Positions 1 through 10,860 of a stretch of 29,821 nt of DNA are shown here, piece by piece. Source of the stretch: Ophiothrix spiculata (taxonomy: Eukaryota; Echinodermata; Ophiuroidea; Amphilepidida; Ophiotrichidae); assembly GCA_000969725.1 (NCBI GenBank), contig JXSR01S060080.1; one strand, 5' to 3'. The notes beneath the pieces were generated by a model. It saw nothing but the letters and a program-made list of their open reading frames with translations. It was not told where the DNA came from and did not search any database. How positions within the stretch are numbered: position 1 is the first letter of the stretch; each line of letters begins with the position of its first letter. A program made the position numbers and the translations under genes.

Positions 1-236
1 AAATATATATTTATGCCGATACGTTTATAGCAAAATTTAAACCTTTTTCTTCAAGTCCTGTGAAAATTTTGCTTTAAAATGTGCTAAAACAAAATTAATG
101 TAATGGTTGCTTTTGTTTACCTTTCTGACACATGATAAAAAATACGAAATTTCTCTAATTCTATCATTGCGCATGCTTAACCAATTATTGTAAATATGAA
201 AGTATATATCTTTTAATACCCTTCGAATACACAATC

Positions 237-309
237 ATCCAGCTAGTCTAACGGTTAGCAGTCTGGACTTTTAATCTCAGAGCCGTGGGTTCGAGCCCCG
301 GCGGAGTCA
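237..309 (+). pseudogene. tRNA-Lys(UUU)-like relic or tRNA-derived SINE head
   Basis: The sequence has an A-box-like stretch at 244-254 and a good B box (GGTTCGAGCCC, 288-298). An anticodon-loop-like CTTTTAA at 268-274 puts TTT at 270-272. The T stem pairs at three G-C positions plus one T-G. The 5' acceptor strand does not pair with the 3' strand and the anticodon stem is poor, so this is not a functional tRNA by eye. A T-run follows at about 326-334, as for a Pol III terminator. It could be a tRNA pseudogene or the head of a SINE; no clear SINE body or tail was seen. Confidence 0.6.
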
Positions 310-1298
310 TTTTGATAAATTTCATTTTTTTTTGCGTAGCGTATTGGTTTTTCTTTAATTATTAACTGTAACGAATGAAATGCTCGAATTTTTGGCATGA
401 TTTATATAAAAGAACCAAAAATGGTTACTTTTCAGTCTGGAAAATAAATGTTGCATTCATTGCATTTCGCATGAAATGCAAAATATTTCAGTGCAAGGCC
501 ATTCAAAACAAACTCTGACATGAGATCCGTGTACGAAACAAAAACTGTGGAGGGTTTCTAACGTCAGAGGTTGACCCGTAGTGACCAAAGGTAGTACTTA
601 TCGAAATTTTGATGCCCAGCTATGCATTACAAATTGCAGGCAAGTACGAAGAGCCGATATTAGGTACTTTTCGTACATCACATCAACGTATATTTTTCCT
701 CTCGTCATTTCTTCACTTTACAGGCCTCACAGGAAAAATATATATTTCAAATTTCATTAATCTGAGTTTGTTAATTTTTACTAGCAGAATCGATCCAACT
801 GACGGCGTTTTTTATAAAACAAGATTGATGTTGGGGTTCAAATTTGGTTGCTTAAAAAGTCTCAAAATCGTTGATTTTTATAGAAAATGCCATGAAATGC
901 TTCTTTTTTATCAACCGCAAACAAATTCACATGCATCGTATTGGAAAAACTTTAAAATATTTTTTTTTAAACCCCGTTCCCAATTTGCATTTGCTTTCAC
1001 CGTTTTCAAATAATACGGGTATAAAGTCAGCGTTTTCAGCAGGTCACGTTTAAAATAACAAAATCTCGCGACCAATTTTTTTCTCGTTTGGTGAGACTTG
1101 GAAATGGAATACAGAATTCGCATAATGAGCTCATTAACAGGGTCGTTACGAGTAGACTGCCAAATTGACAGTCGTATATGTCAGTTAAGAATAAAATAGT
1201 ATGCCACCAAGAGACGCCCATCATATAAATAATGTAGCTTAAGCTTGAGAAAAACGTTATTGTGCTGATAAATGTATTCTCGTTTCATTATTTACTAG
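310..1298. other. Upstream sequence or intron, no gene seen
   Basis: AT-rich sequence. Open frames here (for example 609-1013) have no domain, no splice-compatible ends and low-complexity composition. No promoter can be called. An upstream exon must exist for the phase 1 start of A1, but I do not see it here. Confidence 0.5.
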
Positions 1299-1580
1299 AG
1301 CCACAACTTAACCCGACAAATATAATACATCGAGCCACATCTAATACATTGTACTTTACTTGGACAAACATACCATGTCATCTACGAGGTGGTCCTGATT
1401 TTCAGTATGAGTATTATCTCAACAGATTTTCCACAAAATGGACTCCAACAACTTCAAATACTTCAGAGACGTTTGTAGGACTAACAGGTTGTAGATCGTA
1501 CCAATTTAAAGTGAGAGCTGTCAACGATGTAGGCATCCATCGACCACCGGAAACAAAAACTGTAACAACTAGAGAAACAG
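1299..1580 (+). CDS. Exon: FN3 domain A1
   Basis: Whole FN3 domain in one exon of 282 bases (94 codons). The acceptor is TTTACTAG before 1299 and the donor is GTAAAC from 1581, both phase 1. The first two bases complete a codon with an upstream exon not in the window. FN3 hallmarks are the Pro near the start, the core Trp in FTWT, the YEYYLN strand, the hydrophobic-Gly-Cys turn (LTGC) and the YQFKVRAVN strand. Two cysteines, in the PC after the Trp strand and in LTGC, are shared by all A exons and could form a disulfide. There is an N-T-S glycosylation sequon just before ETFVGL. The next coding exon is 9.8 kb away because repeats have expanded the intron. Confidence 0.9.
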
Positions 1581-2435
1581 GTAAACTATCTCAAGTAAAT
1601 TCTTATAAGTGAAGGAGCAATATGTAATTCCGTGAGCAGTGTTGCCAACATTCTGGAAGCGTAGGAGGGCGCATTAAATATTTGGAAGTTTGCTTTTCAT
1701 CTCTTGGTTATAAATAACTTGACGAAGTTATGGAAAAAATCATTGAACTTATTTCATATAAATAAATCTTAAGTTTGGGATTCAAGATCATTTATTTCCG
1801 AAGTTAAACAAATATCCCAAAAAAATCCACCATCAGTATAATTGGCCCTTTGTTTGAAATCTTTGGATTTTTGAAATAATAATGAACCCCTGTTGTGTAC
1901 ACAAACTACATGTGTTATTATAAAATTCCGCGCGAACGAGATCTCGAATACCCTGCGATCGCGATTATGTGACGGTACAAGACGATAAATGTCCACGCAG
2001 ATTCCTTGAATGGAATAGATAACACTCACATAAGAGAAATATGATCTACCGTAGATATGAAGATATTGTACACGAGATGTTTCAACGTAGTTGTAAAATG
2101 TTGAACTCCCACGTTCAGTAGAAGTTGCTCCAACTGACACAAGGATACCAAGTATATCACCACACACCAATAAATTGTAGATGCCCAAGTTTAAAAGCCT
2201 ACAGATAAACAAATACCCGTATACAAAATAATATTTGTTTCCAATGTATTAGGTACCATTTAAATTTCATTTAAAACACAATTTAGTGTTGATCAATGAA
2301 CGTAAAAAAATATTTTATTGAATTTATTTAATTGAATCAGACGCAGTTCTATTTCAAATTTTTACAAACTCCGTTTAAGATTTAAACCAAGATTTAAAGT
2401 AATCACATTTGGATTGATAATTAATAAAATATAAC
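1581..2435. other. Intron sequence, no feature recognised
   Basis: The first part of the 9.8 kb intron between A1 and B1. A 147-codon open frame on the minus strand (1769-2212) has no recognisable domain and is probably chance. No repeats stand out. Confidence 0.5.
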
Positions 2436-2809
2436 TACCCTGCCGAAGACTTCGGCAGGGTATTGTTTTTGACGTGTTTCTTTCTTTCTTTCTTTCTTCT
2501 TCTGGCAACACTTTGATTATGTCTTATATCTCCGGCATACAGTGACCAATTTTGACCATTATTATGCTTTGAGAATCTGTCATCCTATTCTTTACTGTAT
2601 AACATTAGAAACCAATTATTTTAGGTATCTGAAAACCTCAAGTGAAATCGGTGACCAATTTCCTTGGCACTTGGACACCTCTGCATCACATTATGTCACG
2701 AGTTCAAAATTTTTGAGTTTCAAATTTTTGAGTTTCAAATTTTCATGTTCAAAATTTTCGTGTTCAAAATTGATATTTTTGGTTCAGATTCTGAAAACAT
2801 AATATTGAT

Positions 2810-2964
2810 AAAATTGGATGATTCTTTCGCATGATACACAGATATATTGGTCTCGCTATGAGTTTGAAAAAAATTGTGCTCGGCTATCGCCTCGCACATT
2901 TTTTTTTTCAAAACTCATAGCTTGACCAATATCTCTGTGTATCATACTCAATCCATCCAATTTT
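2810..2964. repeat. Imperfect inverted repeat, ~70-bp arms
   Basis: The arms 2810-2879 and 2893-2964 pair with a few mismatches and indels. They share AAAATTGGATG at the outer ends, TGATACACAGATAT in the middle and AAACTCATAG near the inner ends. The loop is GC-richer. It lies inside the GGTCA-rich element. Confidence 0.8.
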
Positions 2965-3174
2965 ATATCAAACTTGGGTGAAGGGACCAGAGCCATCTCC
3001 CATTTATGTCACCTGAATCCTGACCCCTCAAAGGTCACGTAGCGGTCACGGGGTCAAAAACTTGATTTTCACGAAAAAAGTTTCAACTCATTACGTTACA
3101 TGGTATGGTCCTGAAATTTGGGGACATGAAACGTCTTGACATTGTCCACAAAAGTTATTGGATGAAAACAATAT

Positions 3175-3835
3175 CTGGGGTCATATGGGGTCACAGAGGT
3201 AAAAAGAAAATAGGTCAAATGTTCAACTTTGTCCGATTTCGACGTTTGAGGTGTCAAATTATTTGTCTTGGACCAACGATCAAACGTGTCCATAGTGACC
3301 CCATTGCCCGATCCTTCCTTGGGGGTCAGAGGTTAAAAGAAAGGTCAATGGAAAGGTCAAATTTTCAACTTCGTCCGATTTCTACGTTTGAGGTGTCAAA
3401 TTGTTTGTCTTGGACCAAAGATCAAAAGAGATCATAGTGACCCCATCGCCCGACCCTTCCTTGGAGGTCAATGGTCAAAAAAAGGTCAAAAGAAAGGTCA
3501 AATTTTCAACTTCGTCCGATTTCGATGTTTAAGGTGTCAAATTGTTCATCTATGAACCAACAATCGAAAGTGTCAATGGTGACCACCTTCGTCCAACCAT
3601 TTCTTGGAGGTCAAAGGTCAAAAGAAAGGTCAATGGAAAGGTTAAATTTTCAACTTTGTCCGATTTCCTTGTTTAAGTTGTCAAATTGTTCGTCTTGGAC
3701 CAGCGATCAAAAGTGTCAATGGTGACCCCGTTGTCTGACCTTTCCCTTGGGTCAAAGGTCATAAGAAAGGTCACATTTTCAACTGTGTCAGATTTTAAAA
3801 GTTAAGGTGTAAAATTGTTCGTACGTGCTTTCACT
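3175..3835. repeat. Tandem array of ~142-bp GGTCA-rich units
   Basis: A GACC landmark recurs at 3297, 3439, 3581 and 3724, and a partial unit precedes. Each unit has GGTCAAAAGAAAGGTCAA-like runs, then TTTTCAACTTCGTCCGATTT, then GTGTCAAATTGTT and a CTTGGACC block. Open frames through it are artefacts of the repeat. GGTCA is the half-site of many nuclear receptors, but here it is repeat sequence and no regulatory claim is made. Confidence 0.85.
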
Positions 3836-3999
3836 TCTTAAATATGTTAAACTGTTCATTTTCACTCGGGAATTAAATGCGTCATTAGTAACATCTCCAT
3901 GCAACTCTTTGTTCAATTGAACCAACAAAGGCATATAACATTAAAAGAGGCAATCGGCAGGGTTCGTGTCATTTTCAGTGACACAGTACTGTCTAGTTA

Positions 4000-4917
4000 A
4001 TAATATAATTCAATTAAACAAAATACGCTTCTAAAACTTTATAAATTTTTAAAAAAAGATCTGAAAGAAATAACGTCACAAAAGACGATTGAATTATATG
4101 CAATGAAAGTAGTTCCGTTCATTCATGAATTAACGTACGCCTCAAATTAACAAAGGCGTGGCAGTTTTGTCAGATTCAGCAACAGTAACATTTAATATTA
4201 AAATCTATTTGATTTTTTTCTTCAACCATATATCTATTAAACACGAAATGAAATTTCTACTGAATTTAATGTCCTTGCACAGATAATACATTTATAATTT
4301 TATCATAATAACTAAATTTTATCGTCGTAAATTACCTGAGTGCGCACGAATAAACGTAACCTGAATTAAACCGAAATGGTTGTGTGTTTGCATCACTGAA
4401 TCTGGACATTTCAATCATTCAAATTTTTGTAGATGTTTCATGATAACTTAATTTCATAAATACAAATCTTAAATATCGACGAAATATTTTGTTCCGTCAA
4501 TTTTACAGACATTGCCGTCGCCGTAAAAAACAATAATAAAAAAATGTTTTTTCTTTTAATGGAAGATCAAATATGAAAAGAAACATCGATTTATTCATAT
4601 TGAATAAGTGTTGAATATATAAGTTACCTATACTAGTGTGAATCTTTGATGATTCTAAGTCGTCAAATATAAAAATAAATATTGTTTGAACGTTTTCAAT
4701 GGTGCGGAAATACTTTAGAACGCGAGTGTATACATTCACATAATTGTCATAATACTTTACAACAAAATTTGTATGTAAACTTACCATTTAAATGGCTTCT
4801 GGTCGGCTAACCATACTGAAGGTCATGAACTCAAACTTCACCTCGAAATCATTGCAAAGACGTTTACTGCTGACGACCCTGGAGAAAATCGAGTACAATA
4901 ATTCTAGTACAAGATCG
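4000..4917. other. Intron sequence, no feature recognised
   Basis: AT-rich intron with no supported coding sequence. A small foldback-related fragment (CCTGGAGAAAATCGAGTAC, about 4879-4897) near the end belongs to the GTAC foldback family at 4918. Confidence 0.5.
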
Positions 4918-5055
4918 GAATGTGCTCATTTGGAACATCATTCGAGTACACTTTAAGTACATTTCTAGTACAAACTGTTTGTATTTTTTAATAAACGATT
5001 TGTACTAGAATTGTACTTAAAGTGTACTCGAACGATGTACCAAATGTGCACATTC
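4918..5055. repeat. GTAC-type foldback element, 63-bp arms
   Basis: The arms 4918-4980 and 4993-5055 are reverse complements at most positions and are separated by 12 bases. Each arm carries CGAGTACACTTTAAGTACA or its complement, so the arms are themselves partly palindromic around GTAC. It has the form of a MITE or foldback element and contains no ORF. A relative lies at 13818-13933. Confidence 0.85.
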
Positions 5056-5399
5056 AATTTCATAATTTGAGAAACCTTGCCTAATTCCAATGCTATGTGC
5101 AACTACAACTTAAGTCCAACGTAAAATTAATCAGCAATTTGCTGACGTCTATCCGAGACAGAATCTGACGAGGGAATGCTTTCCTTTTGAAATTTGCACC
5201 AGCTCAGTAAGAAAGAAGCCTATTCACACACAGCGGTATCATTACGACACTATAGTTAGATGAGTGCTAAGGCTATCATACGTAAATACAGTGCAATATC
5301 TAAACTTTAATATTTCGCGCCGTAATATGATTTCAACACACATGGACATTTTTCATTCTACTGTAACATACATCATGAACATTTCTCCCTAAATTAAAC

Positions 5400-5570
5400 A
5401 ACACGTTACTCAATTTTACGTTTTTGCAAGTTTATTTTGTGCCATAACATGTTAACAAAGTGTTAAAGTATACATTTCCAGATCGGAATTTTCACAAGGT
5501 TCTTTAAGCATTTTGTTAAAAAGTTATGGTACAAAATAAACTTGAAAAACATAAAATTGAGTAACGTGTT
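5400..5570. repeat. Foldback/MITE-like element, 69-bp arms
   Basis: The arms 5400-5468 and 5502-5570 are inverted copies with few mismatches, joined by a 33-base spacer. The arm starts AACACGTTACTCAATTTTA, runs through AAGTTTATTTTGT and ends TTAAAG. It has no coding capacity. It lies next to the left end of the large inverted-repeat complex. Confidence 0.85.
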
Positions 5571-6239
5571 GTGCCCCCTTAATCCAAAATGGCGCCCGAA
5601 ATGATATCTATTAATAATATCTACCATAAAACTACTTTTCAGGCCCAGGTTTTGAAGATACCGCCAGGGACCATTCTACGTTCACCAAAACCCTATTTTT
5701 GTAAATTGAGGGGCGTTGAATGATCATTTTTTGCTTTCAAGCATTCTGTTGGCGCAATCAAGCATGACCAAGATATTATATCCCCTGTTTATCACTGTAT
5801 TACAGATGAACATTCCCAATTGACCACTCAACTTGAGTAGTGAAGTGACCTTGACCAAGGCAGGGTCAAACTAAATTTGACCCAAAATCACGTTTTTGAC
5901 CAATTTGTGTGGTTATAGTAGAGGAGCAAGCAAAGTTTTGTGTGAACTTGATTTAGGAGAGGACAAATCAACTGTTTTAGACTAATTTGAACCCAATAAA
6001 CAATTTGGCATATGTGCTGCGAAATGTCCGATTTTTGCAAAATGCAAAATGGCCGCCAAAATCCATTAAAAGTCAATTGCAGCCAGTTAGAATATATACT
6101 AAAAATGTGTTTATATAATGATATGGTATGTTAGGCACTTTTAGGATAAAAAAACCCCCATGCATATCATATGAAAATTGCATCATAGCATTGTTGGCAA
6201 GAAGGTCGCCAAAATGACCTCCGAAACATCCAAAATCTA

Positions 6240-6866
6240 CAGAAAGGGTAAAATATTGGTTTAAAAATTGTTATAATGCAGTATAAGTATAAGAAAAAAA
6301 TATTTTCCTTGATTTTGATGGTAAATTGGGATAAAAAGAACATACAGACCGTATAAAAATTGCATCATAGCATTGTTAGCATTTTCAAAATCCAAGATGG
6401 TTGCCAAAATGGCTGCCAAAACATAAAAAATCTACAAAGAATGTTCCTTTTATCTATATACAATAAAAATCAAGAAAAACATTATACCCAATACTTATAA
6501 TTGCAATAGGTTTAAATATGTATATTGACAGCCGTTTTAGGTATCTAAAACGTCAAAAAAATTACAGAATTGGCAAAATATTGGTTTAAAAATTGTCAGA
6601 ATGCACTTTAAGAATAAGAAAAATGCTTTTACTTTATTTTGTATGGTACATTAGGATAAAAGCAACATGCGGATTATTTAAAAATTGCATCAAAGCATTT
6701 AAACAGTTATAAAAATGCAAGATGGTTGCCAAAATGGTTGCCAAAACATCAAAAATCTACAAAGAATGTTCCTTTTATCTATATACAATAAAAATCAAGA
6801 AAAACATTTTACCTATACTTATAATTGCAATAGGTTTAAAAATGTATATTGACAGCCATTTTAGAT
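6240..6866. repeat. Two tandem copies of a ~325-bp unit
   Basis: GATGGTTGCCAAAATGG occurs at 6396 and 6721, and TATTGGTTTAAAAATTGT at about 6253 and 6577, so the period is 324-325 bp. The second halves (CTACAAAGAATGTTCCTTTT through ATATTGACAGCC) are nearly identical. It belongs to the left half of the large inverted-repeat complex. Confidence 0.85.
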
Positions 6867-6914
6867 CTCAGTTTGAGCGCAAGTTTGGATTTGATGCATG
6901 TTAGCAATTTAGTG

Positions 6915-7188
6915 CAGGGGCGTCGGAACCGTGCAAGCCATGTGGGCTTTGGCCGCACCAATTTTCAGCCAGGAAAAATAAAAATAAATAAATGTAATTT
7001 AATTTGATGTTTTTTTTTTTTATAGTGCTACCATTAATAACCACAATTAGTACTGTAAAAATTTATTTTTAGTAACTATTGTATTATGGGGGGTAAGTTG
7101 TTTACTTATTTTTGATAACAAAGGGGCCACAGACAGCACCACTTTTATCAGGGGCCGCACCACTTGTATTTTCCCTCCGACGTCCCTG
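6915..7188. mobile_element. hAT-like non-autonomous DNA transposon (MITE)
   Basis: The ends form 14-bp terminal inverted repeats with two mismatches: CAGGGGCGTCGGAA at 6915 and the complement of CAGGGACGTCGGAG at 7188. The sub-terminal regions also share GGCCGCACCA blocks. The length is 274 bp with an AT-rich core and no ORF. CAGGG-type ends are typical of hAT elements. A clear 8-bp target duplication is not visible, so the superfamily is tentative. Confidence 0.7.
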
Positions 7189-7582
7189 AATTCTAATTTA
7201 ATATGTTACAACTCTTAGTAATTTATTAATTTTGAATATTTAGTGTTTTTAATGCTGATTCAAAATCTCTTTTACCATTTGTGTGCATACAATTACAAAA
7301 TGAATAAGTATCCTTCTCCTTAAACTTCATCAGCTCAATCACATTCTCTCTTATTTTCTTTAGTTTTTTGCCTATATAGCTTTGTAGCAGAATCACATAT
7401 TTCTTTAAGTTCTTTAAGTTACATATTTATTTTACTATTAGATATGCTTATGATATATCTGCCAATTATTTTATTCACTTATTAACTGACACACATTGTT
7501 TGCATTATGACAATTTTAACACCAATATTATTCCCTTTTTGTAGATTTTCGATGTTTTTGCGGTCATTTTTCGCCCAAATCT

Positions 7583-7804
7583 GTGATTTCTAAAACTGCT
7601 AACAATGCTTTAATCCCGGAGAAGGGGGGGGGGGGAGGCACTCAGATTTGGAGCTGTACACAACCGCGTTCAATTTATTTTTTTCATACCCACCCTAAGC
7701 AGGTTTTGGTCCATTCTCAAAATCATGCCCTAAACAGGTTTTCGCGACTTTTGTTAAGTACCCTTAACAAGCTTTGGACAAATTACGCCCTATACAAGTT
7801 TTAA
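7583..7804. repeat. Poly-G tract and degenerate CCCTAAACAGG repeat
   Basis: A G-run (7623-7634) is followed by several degenerate copies of CCCTAAACAGGTTTT (CACCCTAAGCAGGTTTT, GCCCTAAACAGGTTTT, GCCCTATACAAGTTTT) spaced ~35-60 bp apart. A related CCCTAAACGCG stretch is at 10091-10172. The open frame over it is a by-product of the repeat. Confidence 0.55.
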
Positions 7805-7947
7805 TTTAAATCATGTACCATACATCTGTCAAATTTGAAGATATAACAAGAGAGCTTTGGAAACTTTAATGTTTTAAACCCGAAATGTTCGGTATACTGG
7901 ACTAAATGACTCATAGTCCAGTAAAATTAACAGAAATTTGCTTGAAA

Positions 7948-9524
7948 GGTCAAAGTAATTAAAACAGAAATGAAACTTCTACTGTGCATTTTCTGAAGGT
8001 GTCAGAAATAATATACAACAAAGTTTACCAAAATCAACCTTTGGGAAGTATGGGAAAAATGAGAAAAACAAAATGGCCGCCAAAATAGCATATATTTACT
8101 ATAATCTGCTTACAAAAACCCCTTTTAACAACTTAATATGCAAAATTATCATTGTGCAATGTTGTCTTTAACAATAGCAAATACATATTAAGAAATTGAA
8201 TTAGGTCAATTGCATGTGTTAGATTCAAGATGGCTGCCAAATAGCATATATTCATGAAAATCAACAAAAACAAGCATATTTAAATTAAAAAGTTTACAAA
8301 TTAAGAGAAAGGAACATAAGGATTATAAATTTGACCTCAAGTCGTGCCATTTACTAATTTTAAATAAAAATTGGAACCCATTAAAGGTCCAAAATGGCCA
8401 CTAATGATACAATCTTGTAGCTCAAAATGAATAAAAGTGCCACTAAACAGTATCAAAAACCCTAGATATTCAAAATAATAGGTGTAAGATGGGTATGAGG
8501 GTAGGAAAGACCAATTCCTCCTATAGATGTTTTATTTCAAACATGTTTCAGAATTCAAATGACGTTCGTAACAAGGTTCTGAATTAGCTACCTAAAATCA
8601 TTTTGTCGCTCAAATATGGATAAAGGGCATTTGAACAGCATCATAAACCTCCTTATTTTTTAGATAATCGATAGAAAATGATGTCTAGGGTATCAAAAGC
8701 CCCACTGCTCCTTCAAGCATTTTTAAATCTAAAAAGCACACCATAAAAAAGTCCAAAATTGCCATCAAAATTAATTTTTGTCACACAATAGAGATTGGAG
8801 AATGCATTAAAACAGCATTAAAATTGTTTACCTTTTTCAAAATAATCAATGGAAAATGGCTTTGAGGGTATCAACAGACGAATCTCTTGTTTCAAACCCA
8901 ATATGCCACCCATTATAAGGCTAAAAATGACCACCAAAATCGCCCAATATTGTTTTAAGGTGGCATTAAACAGCATTAAAATCTTTTTCAAATTAAAATA
9001 TAGAAAAATGGTTATGAAGGTACCAACAGATCAACTTGTCCATAAATCATATTGCTAACATGATTCAAATCTAATATGTACCCCTTAAAAAGTCCAAAAT
9101 TGCCGCTAGATTATATTTTGGAGGCTTAAAAATGGGTTTAATGGACATCAAAACCTTATTTGTTTCAACATAATTAACGGAAACTGGCTTTTAAGGTTCC
9201 GGCAGATCAACCTCTCCAAACTTTCTGTTGCTATCATGTTTCAAATCCAAAGTAACGCCCAAAATAAAAAAAGTCCAAAATTGCCATCAAAATGATCACA
9301 GTTATAATATTTACTGAATTATTGCAAATTTGGTGTTTTTTGACAAATAAATTGTTTCCAGAATGGTTAAGGCATATTTCATGTGCATTTAGCGGCCATG
9401 TTGAAAAATGGACTTTTCCAATATTTCCCAAGGGTTGATTTTGGTAAACTTTTTTGTATATTAATTCTGACATCTTCAGAAAATGCATAGTGGAAGTTTC
9501 ATTTCTGTTCTCATTATTTTGACC
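7948..9524. mobile_element. Nested element with ~110-bp terminal inverted repeats
   Basis: The segment 7948-8060 is the inverted copy of ~9420-9524. Both contain GAAACTTC, TGCATTTTCTGAAG, GTTTACCAAAATCAACC and TTGGGAA in matching order. Similarity may extend outward to about 7914 and 9553. The interior has about seven degenerate units of the TCCAAAATTGCCATCAAAAT type. No protein is encoded. It appears to have inserted in, or formed within, the larger complex. Confidence 0.75.
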
Positions 9525-9553
9525 ATTCGATGCAATTTGACTGAACTATCAAT

Positions 9554-10348
9554 TTAGTTTGCATGTACAACATAACTGGGTGTATGACCCAATAGGTGAT
9601 TTTGACAAACGTTGACACCCTCATTTGAAGTATCTGACAATAAGTGCATTAGGCCCTATACAATACAATTTAAAAATACAATTTTTGTAATATTTTCTTC
9701 AATATGTGACCCAATAGAAATACACGTAAAACGTATCGTAAATTTCCGTTTTAGAAATCCCTCGTCTTTAAATTTAATAGCTTCTATTAATAGTGTCCTA
9801 TACCGCCTGGCACACATGTAGACATTAGTCTCTTGCTGAATTTATGTATAGTACATGTGTTACAGTAGCAGGTCAACGTTATAATACATGCCGTTACGTG
9901 GTTTAATGACACTCGTCTGTGGACCACTGCGATGATGTTGCAATTATCTGCAAACGTGTACTTAACTCTCGTATCCAGAGTGTCTCGTATCGAAAGCGGA
10001 AAATAAAGAAATCCCAAAATCTGATCGGGATTTCAAACAGGCCCGGCAAACAGGGGAGTGCGGAGAAAGTAATGGACATGGAATTTTGAAAGAGACCCTA
10101 AACGCGTTAGAAACAATTTTTAAAACACACCCTTTTTTACGAAAATGCTTGATTTTCCGCCCCTAAACGCGTAACGCGCGTAACGTGCCCGATTGTGAAA
10201 AAAGCCCGGGGCTTTAATGCAATTTTTAAATGATCTGCATGTTCATTTTATCCTAATTTATAATAAAAATAAAGTACATTTAAGTTATTTTCTTATACTT
10301 ATACTATATTATGACAATTTTACAATCAATATTTTGGCAAATTTTGTA
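9554..10348. other. Intron and repeat spacer
   Basis: No supported gene. CCCTAAACGCG appears twice (10091-10101 and 10162-10172) in a GC-richer block at 10035-10205. The right half-complex repeat units begin at about 10220. Confidence 0.5.
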
Positions 10349-10860
10349 GATTTTCGATGTTTGGCAGCCATTTTGACGGGCATCTTGGATTTTTGAAACC
10401 ACTAATAATGCTATGATTTAAATTTTTAAATGATCTACGTGTTCCTTTTATCCATAAAAATGTAGTAAAAACATTTGTTCTTTTACTTATACTGCGTTAT
10501 GGAATTTAAAAAACAATATTTTGCCATTTCCGTAGACGTCGATGTTTTTGCGGCCAATTTGAAGGCGGCCATCTTGGATTTTAAAGCCACTAACTATGCT
10601 ATAATGCAAATTCTAAATGATCTACATGTTTCTTTTATCCTTATCTTCCATGAAAAAAATGTAGTAAAACATTTGTTCTTTTACTTATACTGTGTTATGA
10701 CACTTTCAAAACCAATATTATGCAAATTCTGTCGATTTTCAATGATTTAGGATCATTTTGTCGGCCATCGTGGATTTTTAAAATGCGAATAATGCTATGA
10801 TGCAATTTTAAATGACCTGAATGTTCCGTTTTATATCCTAACAGTGCCTACCATACCATA
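10220..10860. repeat. Four ~190-200-bp tandem units (right half of complex)
   Basis: TGATCTRCATGTTC-like landmarks occur at 10231, 10431, 10618 and 10813. Each unit continues with a TTACTTATACT run, CCAATATTTTG and GATTTTCGATGTTTNGG, then GGCCATCTTGGATTTT and AATGCTATGATGCAA. These are reverse-complement relatives of the 6240-6866 units. Open frames across them are not genes. Confidence 0.8.

Larger units (their letters stand above)
2436..3999. mobile_element. GGTCA-rich repetitive element with a perfect terminal hairpin
   Basis: It begins with a perfect 13-bp stem, 1-base loop hairpin (2436-2462, core CCCTGCCGAAG) followed by a (CTTT)n run at 2477-2498. Inside are a long inverted repeat (2810-2964) and a tandem array of ~142-bp units (about 3175-3835). 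The far end repeats CGGCAGGGT (3956-3964) and has a small GTGTCA/TGACAC hairpin (3966-3984). From memory, this hairpin start with a CTTT run recurs in marine invertebrate genomes, but I cannot verify it. No protein is encoded. The right boundary is an estimate. Confidence 0.6.

Noticed and set aside
609-1013. 134-codon plus-strand open frame
   Set aside because: Phe/Leu/Ile-rich translation of AT-rich DNA, no domain, no splice context, and overlapping equally long frames on both strands.
1769-2212. 147-codon minus-strand open frame
   Set aside because: The longest non-receptor frame outside the LINE, but no recognisable domain or motif. It could be a decayed fragment; nothing supports expression.
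3105-3725. Open frames with repeated NFQLRPIS-type motifs, like a repeat protein
   Set aside because: They are translations of the 142-bp DNA tandem array; the period and codon content follow the DNA repeat.
3297-3800. Nuclear receptor response elements (GGTCA half-sites)
   Set aside because: Dense GGTCA is explained by the tandem repeat unit. Density alone is not evidence of binding.
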